Positions 33,981-42,271 of a stretch of 64,000 nt of DNA are shown here, one piece after another. The stretch spans positions 62,001-126,000 of the forward strand of contig NZ_QRIL01000003.1 of assembly GCF_003471165.1 (NCBI RefSeq). Direction: 5' to 3'. The position numbers and the translations under genes were made by a program. Each line of letters begins with the position of its first letter. The first letter of the stretch is position 1. This DNA is from Ruminococcus sp. AM22-13 (GTDB taxonomy: Bacteria > Bacillota > Clostridia > Lachnospirales > Lachnospiraceae). The notes under the pieces were generated by a model. That model had not been told where the DNA came from and searched no databases. It worked only from the letters and a program-made list of their open reading frames with translations.

Positions 33981-34949
33981 ATGACCGTAAAATCAAGTCT
34001 TTTGGAAATGTTAGAGAAGAATAAGGGTGAGGTATTATCGGGAGAGCGTATTGCCGGAGAACTGGGATGTACCAGAGCAGCAGTGTGGAAGGCAGTGAAA
34101 TCTCTTCGGGAAGACGGATATCGTATTGAGGCAGGTCCTAATAAGGGATATATGCTTGCAAAGGATACAAACCGTCTGTCACAGGAGGGAATCCGTCTGT
34201 TTCTGGATGATTCGAAAGTTAAAATAGATATTTATGATAAACTGGAATCTACAAACCAGACAGCCAAGAAAGAAGCCATGATGGGAGAGACCGGACACGG
34301 GGCATTTGTCATTGCCAGAAGTCAGACTGCAGGCAGGGGACGCAGAGGACGGGAATTCTATTCCCCTGCAGATGCAGGTCTTTATATGAGCGTGATCCTG
34401 AAGCCGCAGGGAACCATACATGACAGTCTGCTGATCACAACTGCGGCAGCAGTGGCAGTCTACAGAGCAGTTGCCCAGATCTGTGGAATCCAGCTTGATA
34501 TTAAATGGGTTAATGATCTGTTTTATAAAGGAAAGAAGGTCTGTGGAATACTCACAGAGGCTGTCACAGATTTTGAGAGTGGAAATATTGAGTTTGTGGT
34601 AGTTGGCATGGGATTGAACCTTTATCTGGACCAGGAGAATCTGCCTGGGGAATTAAGAAATATAGCGGGAGCTCTTTATGAGACAAAAGAAGATGCAGAA
34701 CAGACTGACCGTAATAAACTGACTGCAACGATCGTGAACGAGCTGCGAAAAGAAACAGCAGATCTGAAACTATCTCCGGATTATGTGGAACATAACATGA
34801 TCCCGGGACATCAGATCACAATCACAGACGGGAACTCTTCCAGACAGGCATTTGCATTGGAGATATGCAGGGACGGACGGTTGAAAGTACGGGAAGAGGA
34901 CGGGCAGGAGACAATATTGTCCTTTGGAGAAGTTTCGGTATCCATGTGA
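33981..34949 (+). CDS. birA: Bifunctional biotin ligase / biotin operon repressor
   Basis: A 322-residue protein: winged helix N-terminus (residues 1-60, GERIAGELGCTRAAVWKAVKSL), catalytic domain with GRGRRGREF (biotin/ATP loop, about residue 118), KWVNDL and KKVCGILTEA, then a C-terminal SH3-like domain. It activates biotin as biotinyl-AMP, loads biotin onto carboxylases and can repress biotin genes when charged. A bioY or bio operator is not in view. AAAGGGGT precedes ATG 33981. Confidence 0.96.
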   Translation: MTVKSSLLEMLEKNKGEVLSGERIAGELGCTRAAVWKAVKSLREDGYRIEAGPNKGYMLAKDTNRLSQEGIRLFLDDSKVKIDIYDKLESTNQTAKKEAMMGETGHGAFVIARSQTAGRGRRGREFYSPADAGLYMSVILKPQGTIHDSLLITTAAAVAVYRAVAQICGIQLDIKWVNDLFYKGKKVCGILTEAVTDFESGNIEFVVVGMGLNLYLDQENLPGELRNIAGALYETKEDAEQTDRNKLTATIVNELRKETADLKLSPDYVEHNMIPGHQITITDGNSSRQAFALEICRDGRLKVREEDGQETILSFGEVSVSM

Positions 34950-34959
34950 GAATAATAAG

Positions 34960-35009
34960 AATGGGATTGTTACATGAAGGTAGATTCCTTGATGTGACAA
35001 TCCCATTTT
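34960..35009. terminator. Bidirectional terminator between birA and the sigma-factor cluster
   Basis: AATGGGATTGTTACAT (34960-34975) pairs with ATGTGACAATCCCATT (34992-35007). It separates convergent genes and has A/T runs on both sides. Confidence 0.85.
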
Positions 35010-35012
35010 GAG

Positions 35013-35795
35013 TCATGATTCAGAATTTGATGTTTGTGATGATGCATCCTCCTGAGACACCCCGGCGGCAGAATCTTTTTTCAGAGATACCGGGCTTTTG
35101 TTGTTTGCGGTATCCGTGATATCGGTATCTGTACAGCAGTCAGGATTCACTGTGCCTGTGGTATTTTTCTCTGCGTCAGTTGACATATTCGGAACACTCT
35201 GCTGATACGGACGATAAGGTGTCCAGTAATGTTCTTCCTCAGTGAAGCTGTCAGGCTGTTCTTCATCCAGTGCGTCCTTCTTGCGTGTGAGAATATAAAT
35301 TCCTGCAAAAATGATAGCAGCTGCAATCACAAGCTGTGGCAGATGATATGTGAATCTGCCGATAACATCAGCCAGATATCCGGGTAAGATCATATAGAGG
35401 AAATCTACCAGAGTGTTCCACAGAATAGAAGCGCCAAGGAAAATCAGCAGAATCGCAGTTATCTTTCCGTGATGTTTAAGCAGAGAACTGATATCTCCTG
35501 CCAGTTCATCCATATGAAGGACATAGGAATCTTCTATGGAGTAAAATTCTTCCTCGGAAAGAGATTTCAGATTGTGCACATTAAAGAAACTGTAGAACCA
35601 GATGATCGGGATCAGGAACACCAGCCAGTCCATTCCGGTACAGGCTCCGATCGCAAAGACACCCCAGAATAAGAACATAATACTGATTCCCTGTTTTTTG
35701 AATCCCATGTACATTTCTCCTGCGCCTGGAATCAGGGAGAAGATAAAAAGCCAGAATCCACGTTTTTGTTTTTGCATACTTTTATTTGCCTCCAT
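35013..35795 (-). CDS. Multi-pass membrane protein of the sigma-factor operon
   Basis: A 260-residue protein with about five membrane helices (residues 12-180) and a long hydrophilic, Thr/Ser/Asp-rich C-terminal tail (about 190-260). The first helix pair (FSLIPGAGEMYMGFKKQGIS) is typical of TM2-like/DUF5668-type membrane proteins. Its start overlaps the end of the anti-sigma gene by 14 bp. It may help sense the envelope signal for the sigma factor; this is from context only. Confidence 0.7.
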   Translation of the reverse strand: MEANKSMQKQKRGFWLFIFSLIPGAGEMYMGFKKQGISIMFLFWGVFAIGACTGMDWLVFLIPIIWFYSFFNVHNLKSLSEEEFYSIEDSYVLHMDELAGDISSLLKHHGKITAILLIFLGASILWNTLVDFLYMILPGYLADVIGRFTYHLPQLVIAAAIIFAGIYILTRKKDALDEEQPDSFTEEEHYWTPYRPYQQSVPNMSTDAEKNTTGTVNPDCCTDTDITDTANNKSPVSLKKDSAAGVSQEDASSQTSNSES

Positions 35796-36276
35796 TCATT
35801 AATTTGCTGGAAAAATCACTGACATATTTTATAAAAGAACTGGTGCCATCACCAATGTTCTGTCCGAGTTCTCTGGTGAACTGGTAGAGCCTGCCGTTTT
35901 CATGTTCGGGCAATATTCTGTCTGTCTGAGAGGAAGTATCCTGATGTAAGGAAGTGAAATCCAGATTTGGGATACTGAATAAAAGCAACAGGGCAACCAT
36001 CACACCTGCAGCAGTCTGAAGACTGTAATGAAGCAGCTGGATTTTGCGCGATGCTTTATTTGCTGCCCGGGCAAGCTGCACTTCACCAGAGTCTGCTTTG
36101 TCCAAAATCTGTTCCATCAGATAGGAGGGAGCAGTATCCGTACTGTTGTCTTCCTGTTCCATCATCTGATCCAGACAGAAATCGCAGTGATCAAGATGTG
36201 ACAGAAACTCAATGACCTCCTGTGTGTTCATATTTCCGTTGTCAAATTCTATTAAACCCTTCTTATTAATATGCAT
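35782..36276 (-). CDS. Anti-sigma factor with zinc-finger-like N-terminus
   Basis: A 164-residue protein with an HxxxCxxC-type motif (SHLDHCDFCLDQM, residues 27-39) of the zf-HC2 anti-sigma domain, one membrane helix (about residues 90-108) and an outer domain. ATG 36276 directly follows the sigma-factor stop (TAGATG), with AGGGGTGAT as ribosome-binding site. It should hold the ECF sigma factor at the membrane until a signal arrives. Confidence 0.85.
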   Translation of the reverse strand: MHINKKGLIEFDNGNMNTQEVIEFLSHLDHCDFCLDQMMEQEDNSTDTAPSYLMEQILDKADSGEVQLARAANKASRKIQLLHYSLQTAAGVMVALLLLFSIPNLDFTSLHQDTSSQTDRILPEHENGRLYQFTRELGQNIGDGTSSFIKYVSDFSSKLMNGGK

Positions 36277-36783
36277 CTAATCACCCCTTTCAAGCATTTT
36301 TTTCAGCATTGCCCTCGCGCGATAGAGCTGTGTCTGAACTGTTTTCGGATTTTTCCCTGTCTGCTGTGAAATCTCAGGTACTGACATTTCCCTGCAGAAA
36401 TGTGCGTAAGCGACTTCTTTGTAAGGACTTTTCAGCTGCATACACAATGCTTCTACGTGAGTATTGGATGCAGTTTTCATATATTCATCTTCGGGAGAGG
36501 ATTGTCTGTCCGGAATCTGGGAAAAGTAGGTGTCTTCTGTTGGAATACTTCGCCGTCCGGCTGCCTTCAGATAATCCAGACACTTTCGGACAGCGATCTT
36601 GCTTAGCCAGGCTTTCTCGTATGTTCCATCGAAACGGGAAAGGTTTTTGTAGGCAGACAGAAATACTTCCTGAGTCAGATCCTCGGCGTCGAATGGATTG
36701 CCGACGGATTTCAGGCAGATCGAGTATATTAAGTTCTGGTATTGTTTGATAAGATATTCCAGATATTGCTTTTCTGTGATCAT
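36277..36783 (-). CDS. ECF-family RNA polymerase sigma factor
   Basis: A 168-residue sigma-70 family protein: region 2 (LIYSICLKSVGNPFDAEDLTQEVFLSAYKNL, residues 15-45) and region 4 (YKEVAYAHFCREMSVPEISQQTGKNPKTVQTQLYRARAMLK, near the end). I chose ATG 36783 (MITEKQYLEY), seven bases after AAGGAG, rather than ATG 36807. It heads a three-gene operon with its anti-sigma factor and a membrane protein. No ECF promoter copy is clearly visible upstream. Confidence 0.93.
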   Translation of the reverse strand: MITEKQYLEYLIKQYQNLIYSICLKSVGNPFDAEDLTQEVFLSAYKNLSRFDGTYEKAWLSKIAVRKCLDYLKAAGRRSIPTEDTYFSQIPDRQSSPEDEYMKTASNTHVEALCMQLKSPYKEVAYAHFCREMSVPEISQQTGKNPKTVQTQLYRARAMLKKMLERGD

Positions 36784-36879
36784 TACTGTCTCCTTTTCCC
36801 TGTTCATTTAATTATAACGCGGGAGAGGGGGGAATGGATTCAGATATTGAGGAATATAAAAAATCTTTTGATAAGGGAC

Positions 36880-37082
36880 GCGCAGAAAAATAGTTTGTTT
36901 TGGGTGCGGTTTCGGACGCTAAGATATTCTAAGTCATCAAAAAGCTGCTAAAACCATGAGAAATCAGAGCCAAACTCGCTTCGCTCAAACAGTGTCTCTG
37001 ATTTCTCATAACGCAGTTTTTTGATAACTAAGAATATCTAAGCATCCTGCAAATGCACCCAAAACAAACTATTTTTCTGCGC
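36880..37082. repeat. 203-bp long imperfect inverted repeat (MITE-like)
   Basis: The left arm begins GCGCAGAAAAATAGTTTG and the right arm ends with its complement, CAAACTATTTTTCTGCGC. The arms stay paired, with mismatches, for about 90 bp each (TAAGATATTCTAAGTCATCA with TGATAACTAAGAATATCTTA-like sequence, then GAGAAATCAGAG with CTCTGATTTCTC). The centre is ACTCGCTTCGCTC. No coding frame. It could be a non-autonomous mobile element or a large RNA hairpin. Confidence 0.75.
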
Positions 37083-37273
37083 TGGGTACTGGATATAACA
37101 GTTTTGGCGCTTTTTGTTTTGCGATGAGGTGAGGGGGAATATGGTGTAGAGGGTGGACGTGGACTTGATAAGGATGATTTTTTGTTTTATACTTGAGGGC
37201 AGTGAAATATAGATGGTGCAACGTAAGTATGGGAATTGTAAGTTTGAAGATTGGCAAAGGAGAGATAGCAGTT

Positions 37274-38425
37274 ATGACAGAGACAAGACGTTTATATTAT
37301 GAAGATGTATATAAGAAGGAATTTACCGCGACCGTTCTGGAGTGTAGGGAGCGTAAGAATGGGTTTGCTGTGATTCTGGATGAGAGTGCTTTTTACCCGG
37401 AGGGTGGCGGACAGCCGAGTGATGTGGGAACTCTGGGGGATGTGAAGGTGACGGAGGTTCATGAGAAGGATGGCGAGCTGCTTCATTATACGGAGCAGGC
37501 GTTGGAAGTGGGCGCGAAGGTTGAGGGTAAGATTGACTGGGCGCGTCGTTTTGACCTGATGCAGCAGCATTCCGGAGAGCATATGGTGAGTGGTGTTATC
37601 CATGCGAAGTATGGTTATGATAATGTGGGATTTCATATGGGCAGTGATGTAATCACAGTGGATCTGAATGGGATGCTGGATGAAGCGCAGCTTGCGGAGA
37701 TTGAGAGAGAAGTGAATGAGAAAGTGTGGGAGGATAAGGAAGTTGTGATTACTTATCCAACTGCGGAAGAATTGAAGACTCTGGATTACAGAAGCAAGAA
37801 GGAGCTGACAGGTCAGGTTCGTATTGTAGATTTTCCGGGAGCGGATGTCTGTGCGTGCTGTGGAACTCATGTGACTCATACAGGTGAGATCGGAATGGTG
37901 AAGCTTCTGTCTGTAGTGAAATTCCATGATGGTATTCGTATGGAGATGATCTGCGGTAAACGTGTTCTGAATTATCTGAATATGGTGAATGAGCAGAATC
38001 ATCAGATTTCCATGAAGCTTTCTGCAAAGATGGACAGAACAGCAGATGCGGTACAGCGTCTGCAGGATGAGAACTTCCGCCTGAAGGGACAGGTTGCCCG
38101 TATGGAGGAGGATATGTTCCAGGCAGAGGCGAAGAAGTGGGAAGGCGCAGGAAGTGTCTTGATTTTTAAAGAAGGGCTGGAGGCAGATTCTGTTCGTAAG
38201 CTTGCAGATGCGGTGATGAATACCTGTCAGGGATGCTGTGCGGTATTTTCCAGAAATGAGGATGGAAGCTACAAGTATGCTATGGGCGAGATTGACGGAG
38301 ATTTGCGCCAGTATACAAAGGAGCTGAATGCTGCATTGAATGGAAGAGGTGGCGGTAAGCCATTCTTTGTGCAGGGATCTGTGCAGGCAACAGAGAAGGA
38401 AATTCGCGGCTTTTTTGAGAAATAA
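37274..38425 (+). CDS. Alanyl-tRNA editing protein, AlaX-L type
   Basis: A 383-residue protein that hydrolyses mischarged Ser- or Gly-tRNA(Ala). Order: N-terminal OB-like domain with YPEGGGQPSDVG (residues 39-50), editing domain with zinc ligands HSGEHMVSGVIH (about residue 98) and CCGTHVTHTGEIG (about 195), a coiled coil (about 250-290) and a DHHA1 C-terminal domain (GRGGGKPFFVQGS). It lacks the aminoacylation domain of AlaRS. ATG 37274 follows GGAGA; a longer start at 37193 has no ribosome-binding site. Confidence 0.92.
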   Translation: MTETRRLYYEDVYKKEFTATVLECRERKNGFAVILDESAFYPEGGGQPSDVGTLGDVKVTEVHEKDGELLHYTEQALEVGAKVEGKIDWARRFDLMQQHSGEHMVSGVIHAKYGYDNVGFHMGSDVITVDLNGMLDEAQLAEIEREVNEKVWEDKEVVITYPTAEELKTLDYRSKKELTGQVRIVDFPGADVCACCGTHVTHTGEIGMVKLLSVVKFHDGIRMEMICGKRVLNYLNMVNEQNHQISMKLSAKMDRTADAVQRLQDENFRLKGQVARMEEDMFQAEAKKWEGAGSVLIFKEGLEADSVRKLADAVMNTCQGCCAVFSRNEDGSYKYAMGEIDGDLRQYTKELNAALNGRGGGKPFFVQGSVQATEKEIRGFFEK

Positions 38426-38606
38426 ACAAGTCATAGAAAATATCTGCTTATTTAATATGTTGTAAAACTTCTTGTTTTAACTATTGGGAGCATTAACGAT
38501 AGAGTTATATTGAGTGAAGGTTAATTTTGATGACAAATGAATCTGGCTATTAAAAAGAAAAATGGATGGAAGTAGCGAAACAAATGAAAGCAGAGGAACG
38601 AGAAAA

Positions 38607-39473
38607 ATGTTTGGAGAATGTCATGCGCATATAATCATGGACGGTGTGAATTACCGCCATGCGATTGATCTGCATAGGAATGGACCGGATGACAATGTGA
38701 TAAGGGAACATTTGAAAATATATCAGGACAGAGGAATTACCTTTGTGCGTGATGGTGGAGATGCCCTTGGAGTTTCGGCGCGGGCGAAGGAACTTGCACC
38801 AGAGTATGGTATTGACTATCGAACACCTGTGTTTGCTATTCATAAAGAAGGTCATTATGGTTCGATTGTCGGGAAAAACTTTTCTACGATGCCGGAATTT
38901 CATAAACGTGTGCTGGAAGCGAAAGAGCAGAGTGCGGATTTTATTAAGATCATGACGACAGGACTGCTGGATTTTAATGCACATGGAGCAATTACCGGAA
39001 CACCGTTGGATGCGACGGAAGTAAAGGAAATGGTACATATTGCGCATGAGGAAGGTATGGCTGTGATGTCTCACACCAATGGAACTTACGGTGTGCAGGC
39101 AGCAGTGGAGGCTGGCGTGGACAGTCTGGAGCATGGAAATTATATGAATGAAGAAAGTCTTGCCATGTTATCTGAGAGCCATACTGTGTGGGTGCCTACT
39201 CTGGTTACTGTGCGAAACCTTCTGGGTGACGGGCGGTATGCGGATGAGACTTTAAGACCAATTATTGAGACAGCAGAAGAAAATGTGCGAAAGGCATTTG
39301 GGCTTGGCGTGAAGGTGGCGCCGGGAAGTGATGCAGGAGCTTACCGAGTTCTTCATGGACAGGGGATTCAGGATGAAATGCAGGCATTTGTGCAGATTCT
39401 GGGAAATGAAGAAAAGGCTTATCAATGGCTGATGGAAGGCGAAATGGAAATCCGAAAGAAATTTTGCAGATAG
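38607..39473 (+). CDS. Amidohydrolase-superfamily protein (Xaa-Pro dipeptidase-like)
   Basis: A 288-residue protein with metal ligands of the amidohydrolase barrel: HAH in GECHAHIIMDG (residues 5-7), Lys in DFIKIMTTG, His in MSHTNG and LEHGNYMN, and Asp in GSDAGAY. It lacks the N-terminal beta-sandwich that relatives such as imidazolonepropionase have, so it is a short form. GAGGAACG lies before ATG 38607, the start chosen; a frame from 38562 has none. Substrate unknown. Confidence 0.82.
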   Translation: MFGECHAHIIMDGVNYRHAIDLHRNGPDDNVIREHLKIYQDRGITFVRDGGDALGVSARAKELAPEYGIDYRTPVFAIHKEGHYGSIVGKNFSTMPEFHKRVLEAKEQSADFIKIMTTGLLDFNAHGAITGTPLDATEVKEMVHIAHEEGMAVMSHTNGTYGVQAAVEAGVDSLEHGNYMNEESLAMLSESHTVWVPTLVTVRNLLGDGRYADETLRPIIETAEENVRKAFGLGVKVAPGSDAGAYRVLHGQGIQDEMQAFVQILGNEEKAYQWLMEGEMEIRKKFCR

Positions 39474-39483
39474 AATAAAATAG

Positions 39484-39540
39484 ACCGTAGCAAGTATTTT
39501 CAGAATTTAACTGAGAGTATTTGCTACGGTTTTATTTTTT
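39484..39540. terminator. Bidirectional terminator
   Basis: ACCGTAGCAAGTATT (39484-39498) pairs with AGTATTTGCTACGGT (39516-39530) and is followed by a T-rich run. The genes on either side converge on it. Confidence 0.85.
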
Positions 39541-40717
39541 ACGAATCCTGTACATTGACAGCAGTATAAATATTGGAAGATTTTGACCTGGAAGGATGGA
39601 AAGTAATGCGGACATAATCTCCGTATTCCATGCCTCCCTCGGTAAGGTTTTCAGCATTTTCGATGCGGAAGGTATCTACAGCTCCATCGTCCGTCTGTAA
39701 AGTGATTGTATTGGCGGTGCTGCCAATGATCGTACCGGATGCGGTAAAGGAAATATGTTTATTGTCAATGGTATCAGGATCCTCACCGGTTACGGCAATG
39801 ATACGGACTGCTTCAAAAGGATCGGTCTGCAAGTCCCCGATATAGGTAACATTTACGTGAGAGCCAGGTGCAATCCCGCCTTTGAAGTAAGCTGGTATTG
39901 CGGACATATCAAGATTGAAGGTAGTATCACTTCCGGCTGGAAGAATCTGGAGGATGTTTGCATTTACTCCCTGTATAGTTGCCAGAAATTGTTTTTCGGT
40001 ATTGGCAATCTGTTCAGGAGTTAATGTGACATTTGGAGCCGGAGTTGGTGTCGGATCAGGAATCTGCAAGTTTTCCAGATCGGAGATACTGAGTACTTTC
40101 AGATGACTTGCATTCAGGGATGCGGAAGCGTCATCGGAAGTGTCTGGAAATTTACCTTTGAATGTCAGGTAAACCCAGTTTCCGACCTTGATTCCGTTTT
40201 GATAATATTGCTCAGTTCCGGTAATCGGGTAGGTAGCAGTTTTACCCTTTTTTGATTTTATGGTAATTGTATTGGAGGTCAGGGAGATAACCTGTCCATG
40301 AGCAGTTCTTTTCTTTAGTTTGTTTTTTTTGTGATATTCATCTACGACTTTGAGAACATGCACGCTGCTGGTATCTGTACCAGAGAGCTGCCCCTCATAA
40401 ATAATACTGATCTCGTCACCGGTGATCATTCCGCCCTTACATTCCAATGTGGCATTAGAAACATTAAATACATAAGAGGCACTGTCTGTATTCAGGATGA
40501 GCTGACTTCCGGAAAAATCCTGCAAGGTGCCGGAGAGCTCATCCATATAAACGCGGTCTTTGGCTTCGGTTGTAGTTGTGGTATCAGATGAAGAAGTGAG
40601 TTCCCGGACGGATGTATCTCCGGTAGATGTAAATTGTTCCAGTACAGTTCCAGGGCTGCATCCGGCAATAGAGAAGCTAAGACCGGCACAGACACATGCA
40701 GCAAGCAGTTTTTTCAT
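39539..40717 (-). CDS. Lipoprotein with four degenerate beta-domain repeats
   Basis: A 392-residue protein with a lipoprotein signal peptide (MKKLLAACVCAGLSFSIAGC, lipobox SIAGC). After a Thr/Ser-rich spacer it holds four related segments of about 60-75 residues, at roughly 58-125, 140-200, 240-310 and 325-388. Each runs G-x-(V/I/L)...(N/S)-x-(I/L)-x-(I/L)...then Gly-Gly/Gly-Ile...G-(D/N/S)-x-(V/I)-x-(I/V/L)-x-(Y/F). A Pro/Thr linker (PDPTPTPAPNVTLTPEQ) separates repeats 2 and 3. Function unknown; likely cell-surface binding or wall-associated. The stop is close to the shared terminator. Confidence 0.8.
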   Translation of the reverse strand: MKKLLAACVCAGLSFSIAGCSPGTVLEQFTSTGDTSVRELTSSSDTTTTTEAKDRVYMDELSGTLQDFSGSQLILNTDSASYVFNVSNATLECKGGMITGDEISIIYEGQLSGTDTSSVHVLKVVDEYHKKNKLKKRTAHGQVISLTSNTITIKSKKGKTATYPITGTEQYYQNGIKVGNWVYLTFKGKFPDTSDDASASLNASHLKVLSISDLENLQIPDPTPTPAPNVTLTPEQIANTEKQFLATIQGVNANILQILPAGSDTTFNLDMSAIPAYFKGGIAPGSHVNVTYIGDLQTDPFEAVRIIAVTGEDPDTIDNKHISFTASGTIIGSTANTITLQTDDGAVDTFRIENAENLTEGGMEYGDYVRITFHPSRSKSSNIYTAVNVQDS

Positions 40718-40778
40718 AATATAGACAGGACCTCCGATAAATCATTCGTTTGAACATGATTCCTGCCGTATGCAATAG

Positions 40779-40976
40779 TTATTTACAGAGAGGGATACCG
40801 TCTTCTGGTGGTTCAGGGATAAAATCAAAAATTTTCCGGTAGCTTTCCCATTCGTCATTGTCTTTGGCAGGAGTGCATATCAGGCCGGTACATTCCGTAC
40901 AGGCGTTGGTATTCAAGTAATTATCATAACATATATTATAAGGATTTTGGCAGTTATTTTTGCATATTTCTGACAT
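40779..40976 (-). CDS. Small Cys-rich protein
   Basis: A 65-residue protein, MSEICKNNCQNPYNICYDNY at the start, with eight Cys in a C-x3-C-x6-C, C-x2-C, C pattern that suggests metal or Fe-S binding or disulfides. It contains CTECTGLICTP and ends PPEDGIPLCK. Start chosen because GGAGG lies just upstream; an in-frame ATG at 41063 has no ribosome-binding site. No family recognised. Confidence 0.6.
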   Translation of the reverse strand: MSEICKNNCQNPYNICYDNYLNTNACTECTGLICTPAKDNDEWESYRKIFDFIPEPPEDGIPLCK

Positions 40977-41209
40977 TTTTTTACCTCCATGATTATAGCA
41001 GACCGGGACGGAATATCTGTATTCATGTAATTTCTCATTGCTGAAGATGCCGGACTGCTGCATAATGTTATAGTATTAGTATATGCGGCTGTTTTATTCA
41101 TAGACTTATGAGTGTTTGCAGCAATACTCTCAAGTAAAAAAGCAGATTATTCGTATAGAATGAACAAAAAGTAGTATTCAAATTTGTGAAAATAATAACG
41201 GAAAATATA

Positions 41210-41237
41210 TTGTAATTTTTATGAATTGTGTTATAAT
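41210..41237 (+). promoter_or_regulatory. Promoter of folT
   Basis: TTGTAA (41210-41215) and TATAAT (41232-41237) are 16 bp apart, placing the transcript start just upstream of the riboswitch. Confidence 0.6.
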
Positions 41238-41255
41238 TTCGATAAATAAATAATA

Positions 41256-41361
41256 GCGAAGTAGGATTTTATGCGTCAAGTGTTCACAGGCTGGGGAGTC
41301 GCCGTGAAACGAAAAGCAGAAAAGCGAGCTGCTTACGATATAATTTCCGCACCCGTTGCTA
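41256..41361 (+). promoter_or_regulatory. Tetrahydrofolate riboswitch (class I)
   Basis: The conserved blocks of the folT THF riboswitch are visible: GCGTCAAGTG (41273-41282), a GGCTGGGGAGTCGCC hairpin, ACGAAAAGC and GCTTACGATAT, and a closing ATTTCCGCACCCGTTGCT that pairs with AGCGAAGTAGG at the start. Downstream, CATAATGTG (41377-41385) can pair with CACATTATG (41425-41433), whose last G begins the GGAGG ribosome-binding site, so folate probably controls translation initiation. Confidence 0.85.
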
Positions 41362-41447
41362 CATGTGAGGACATCTCATAATGTGGAGGGATTATTATTT
41401 ATGTAACTACTCTATTTTTTTAAACACATTATGGAGGTGTTTTTATT

Positions 41448-42008
41448 ATGCAGAAAAAACAATATTGGAACGTAAAAACATTGGTGTTCATGGCTCTTCT
41501 GATCGCCATGCATCTGGTACTCACACGAGTTCTGGTCATTGATCTTGGTGCGTATCGTATTTCTGTGGGAAGTGTATGTACAATCCTTGCTGGTCTGTGG
41601 CTGGGCCCGGTAGCAGGTGGTGTCTGTGGATTATGTGCAGATATTATCGGATGCTTCATGAAAGGTTATGCGGTAAACCCGTTTATTACAGTTGCGGCAA
41701 TCCTCTGGGGTGTTCTTCCTGCTCTTGCGAAACCATTGTTTGCAAACAGAAAGAAAACCGGAAAAACAGTTGGTATCTGTGTATCTATCGTGGTGACTGC
41801 AATTCTCAGTTCTCTGGTATTTACAACAGCTGGTCTTGTAATCATGCTTGGTTACAACTTCTATGCGATCATGCCGGGAAGACTGGTACAGTTTGCAATT
41901 ATGATTCCGATCTACTGTGTACTGACCTGCCTGCTGTACTTCAGCCCGCTGACAGCAATGGTTGTTGGTAATGCGGCACCGGCAGTATTGAAGAAGAAAA
42001 CCGTATAA
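41448..42008 (+). CDS. folT: Folate ECF transporter substrate-binding subunit
   Basis: A 186-residue membrane protein with about six helices, the S-component of an energy-coupling factor importer. It has the N-terminal AlaxxxAla-like helix (VFMALLIAMHLVLTRVL), used to contact EcfT, and the folate-type KGYAVNPFITVAAILWG segment. The EcfA/A'/T module must be elsewhere. GGAGG at 41433-41437 sits in a stem that can be masked by the riboswitch expression platform. Confidence 0.92.
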   Translation: MQKKQYWNVKTLVFMALLIAMHLVLTRVLVIDLGAYRISVGSVCTILAGLWLGPVAGGVCGLCADIIGCFMKGYAVNPFITVAAILWGVLPALAKPLFANRKKTGKTVGICVSIVVTAILSSLVFTTAGLVIMLGYNFYAIMPGRLVQFAIMIPIYCVLTCLLYFSPLTAMVVGNAAPAVLKKKTV

Positions 42009-42179
42009 ATAAGGTGAAGGCAGAGAGCCAGAATTCAGAAAAAAATGATGGCTCTGTTGAAATCAGAAAAACGGTAACAGAATAAGACTTGAATAATGGA
42101 CTGATAAGATAACATAGCATGCGCGAACTATGTTAATTACATATCAATCGATTCCCCGAAAAAGAAAAAAGTGAAGATA

Positions 42180-42232
42180 AAGAAGCCCGCTGTGGAGCAG
42201 ATAAATGAAACTGCTTTATAGTGGGTTTCTTT
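42180..42232 (+). terminator. Terminator after folT
   Basis: AAGAAGCCC and GAGCAG (42180-42200) pair with CTGCTTTATAGTGGGTTTCTT (42211-42231), with internal mismatches, then T residues. Confidence 0.7.
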
Positions 42233-42271
42233 GATTTGAGAATATCATCGGATTTATTTTTGTACTTTCAT

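Noticed and set aside
36880..37082. Long inverted repeat as an insertion sequence
   Set aside because: No transposase frame fits within or beside it; called a MITE-like repeat instead.
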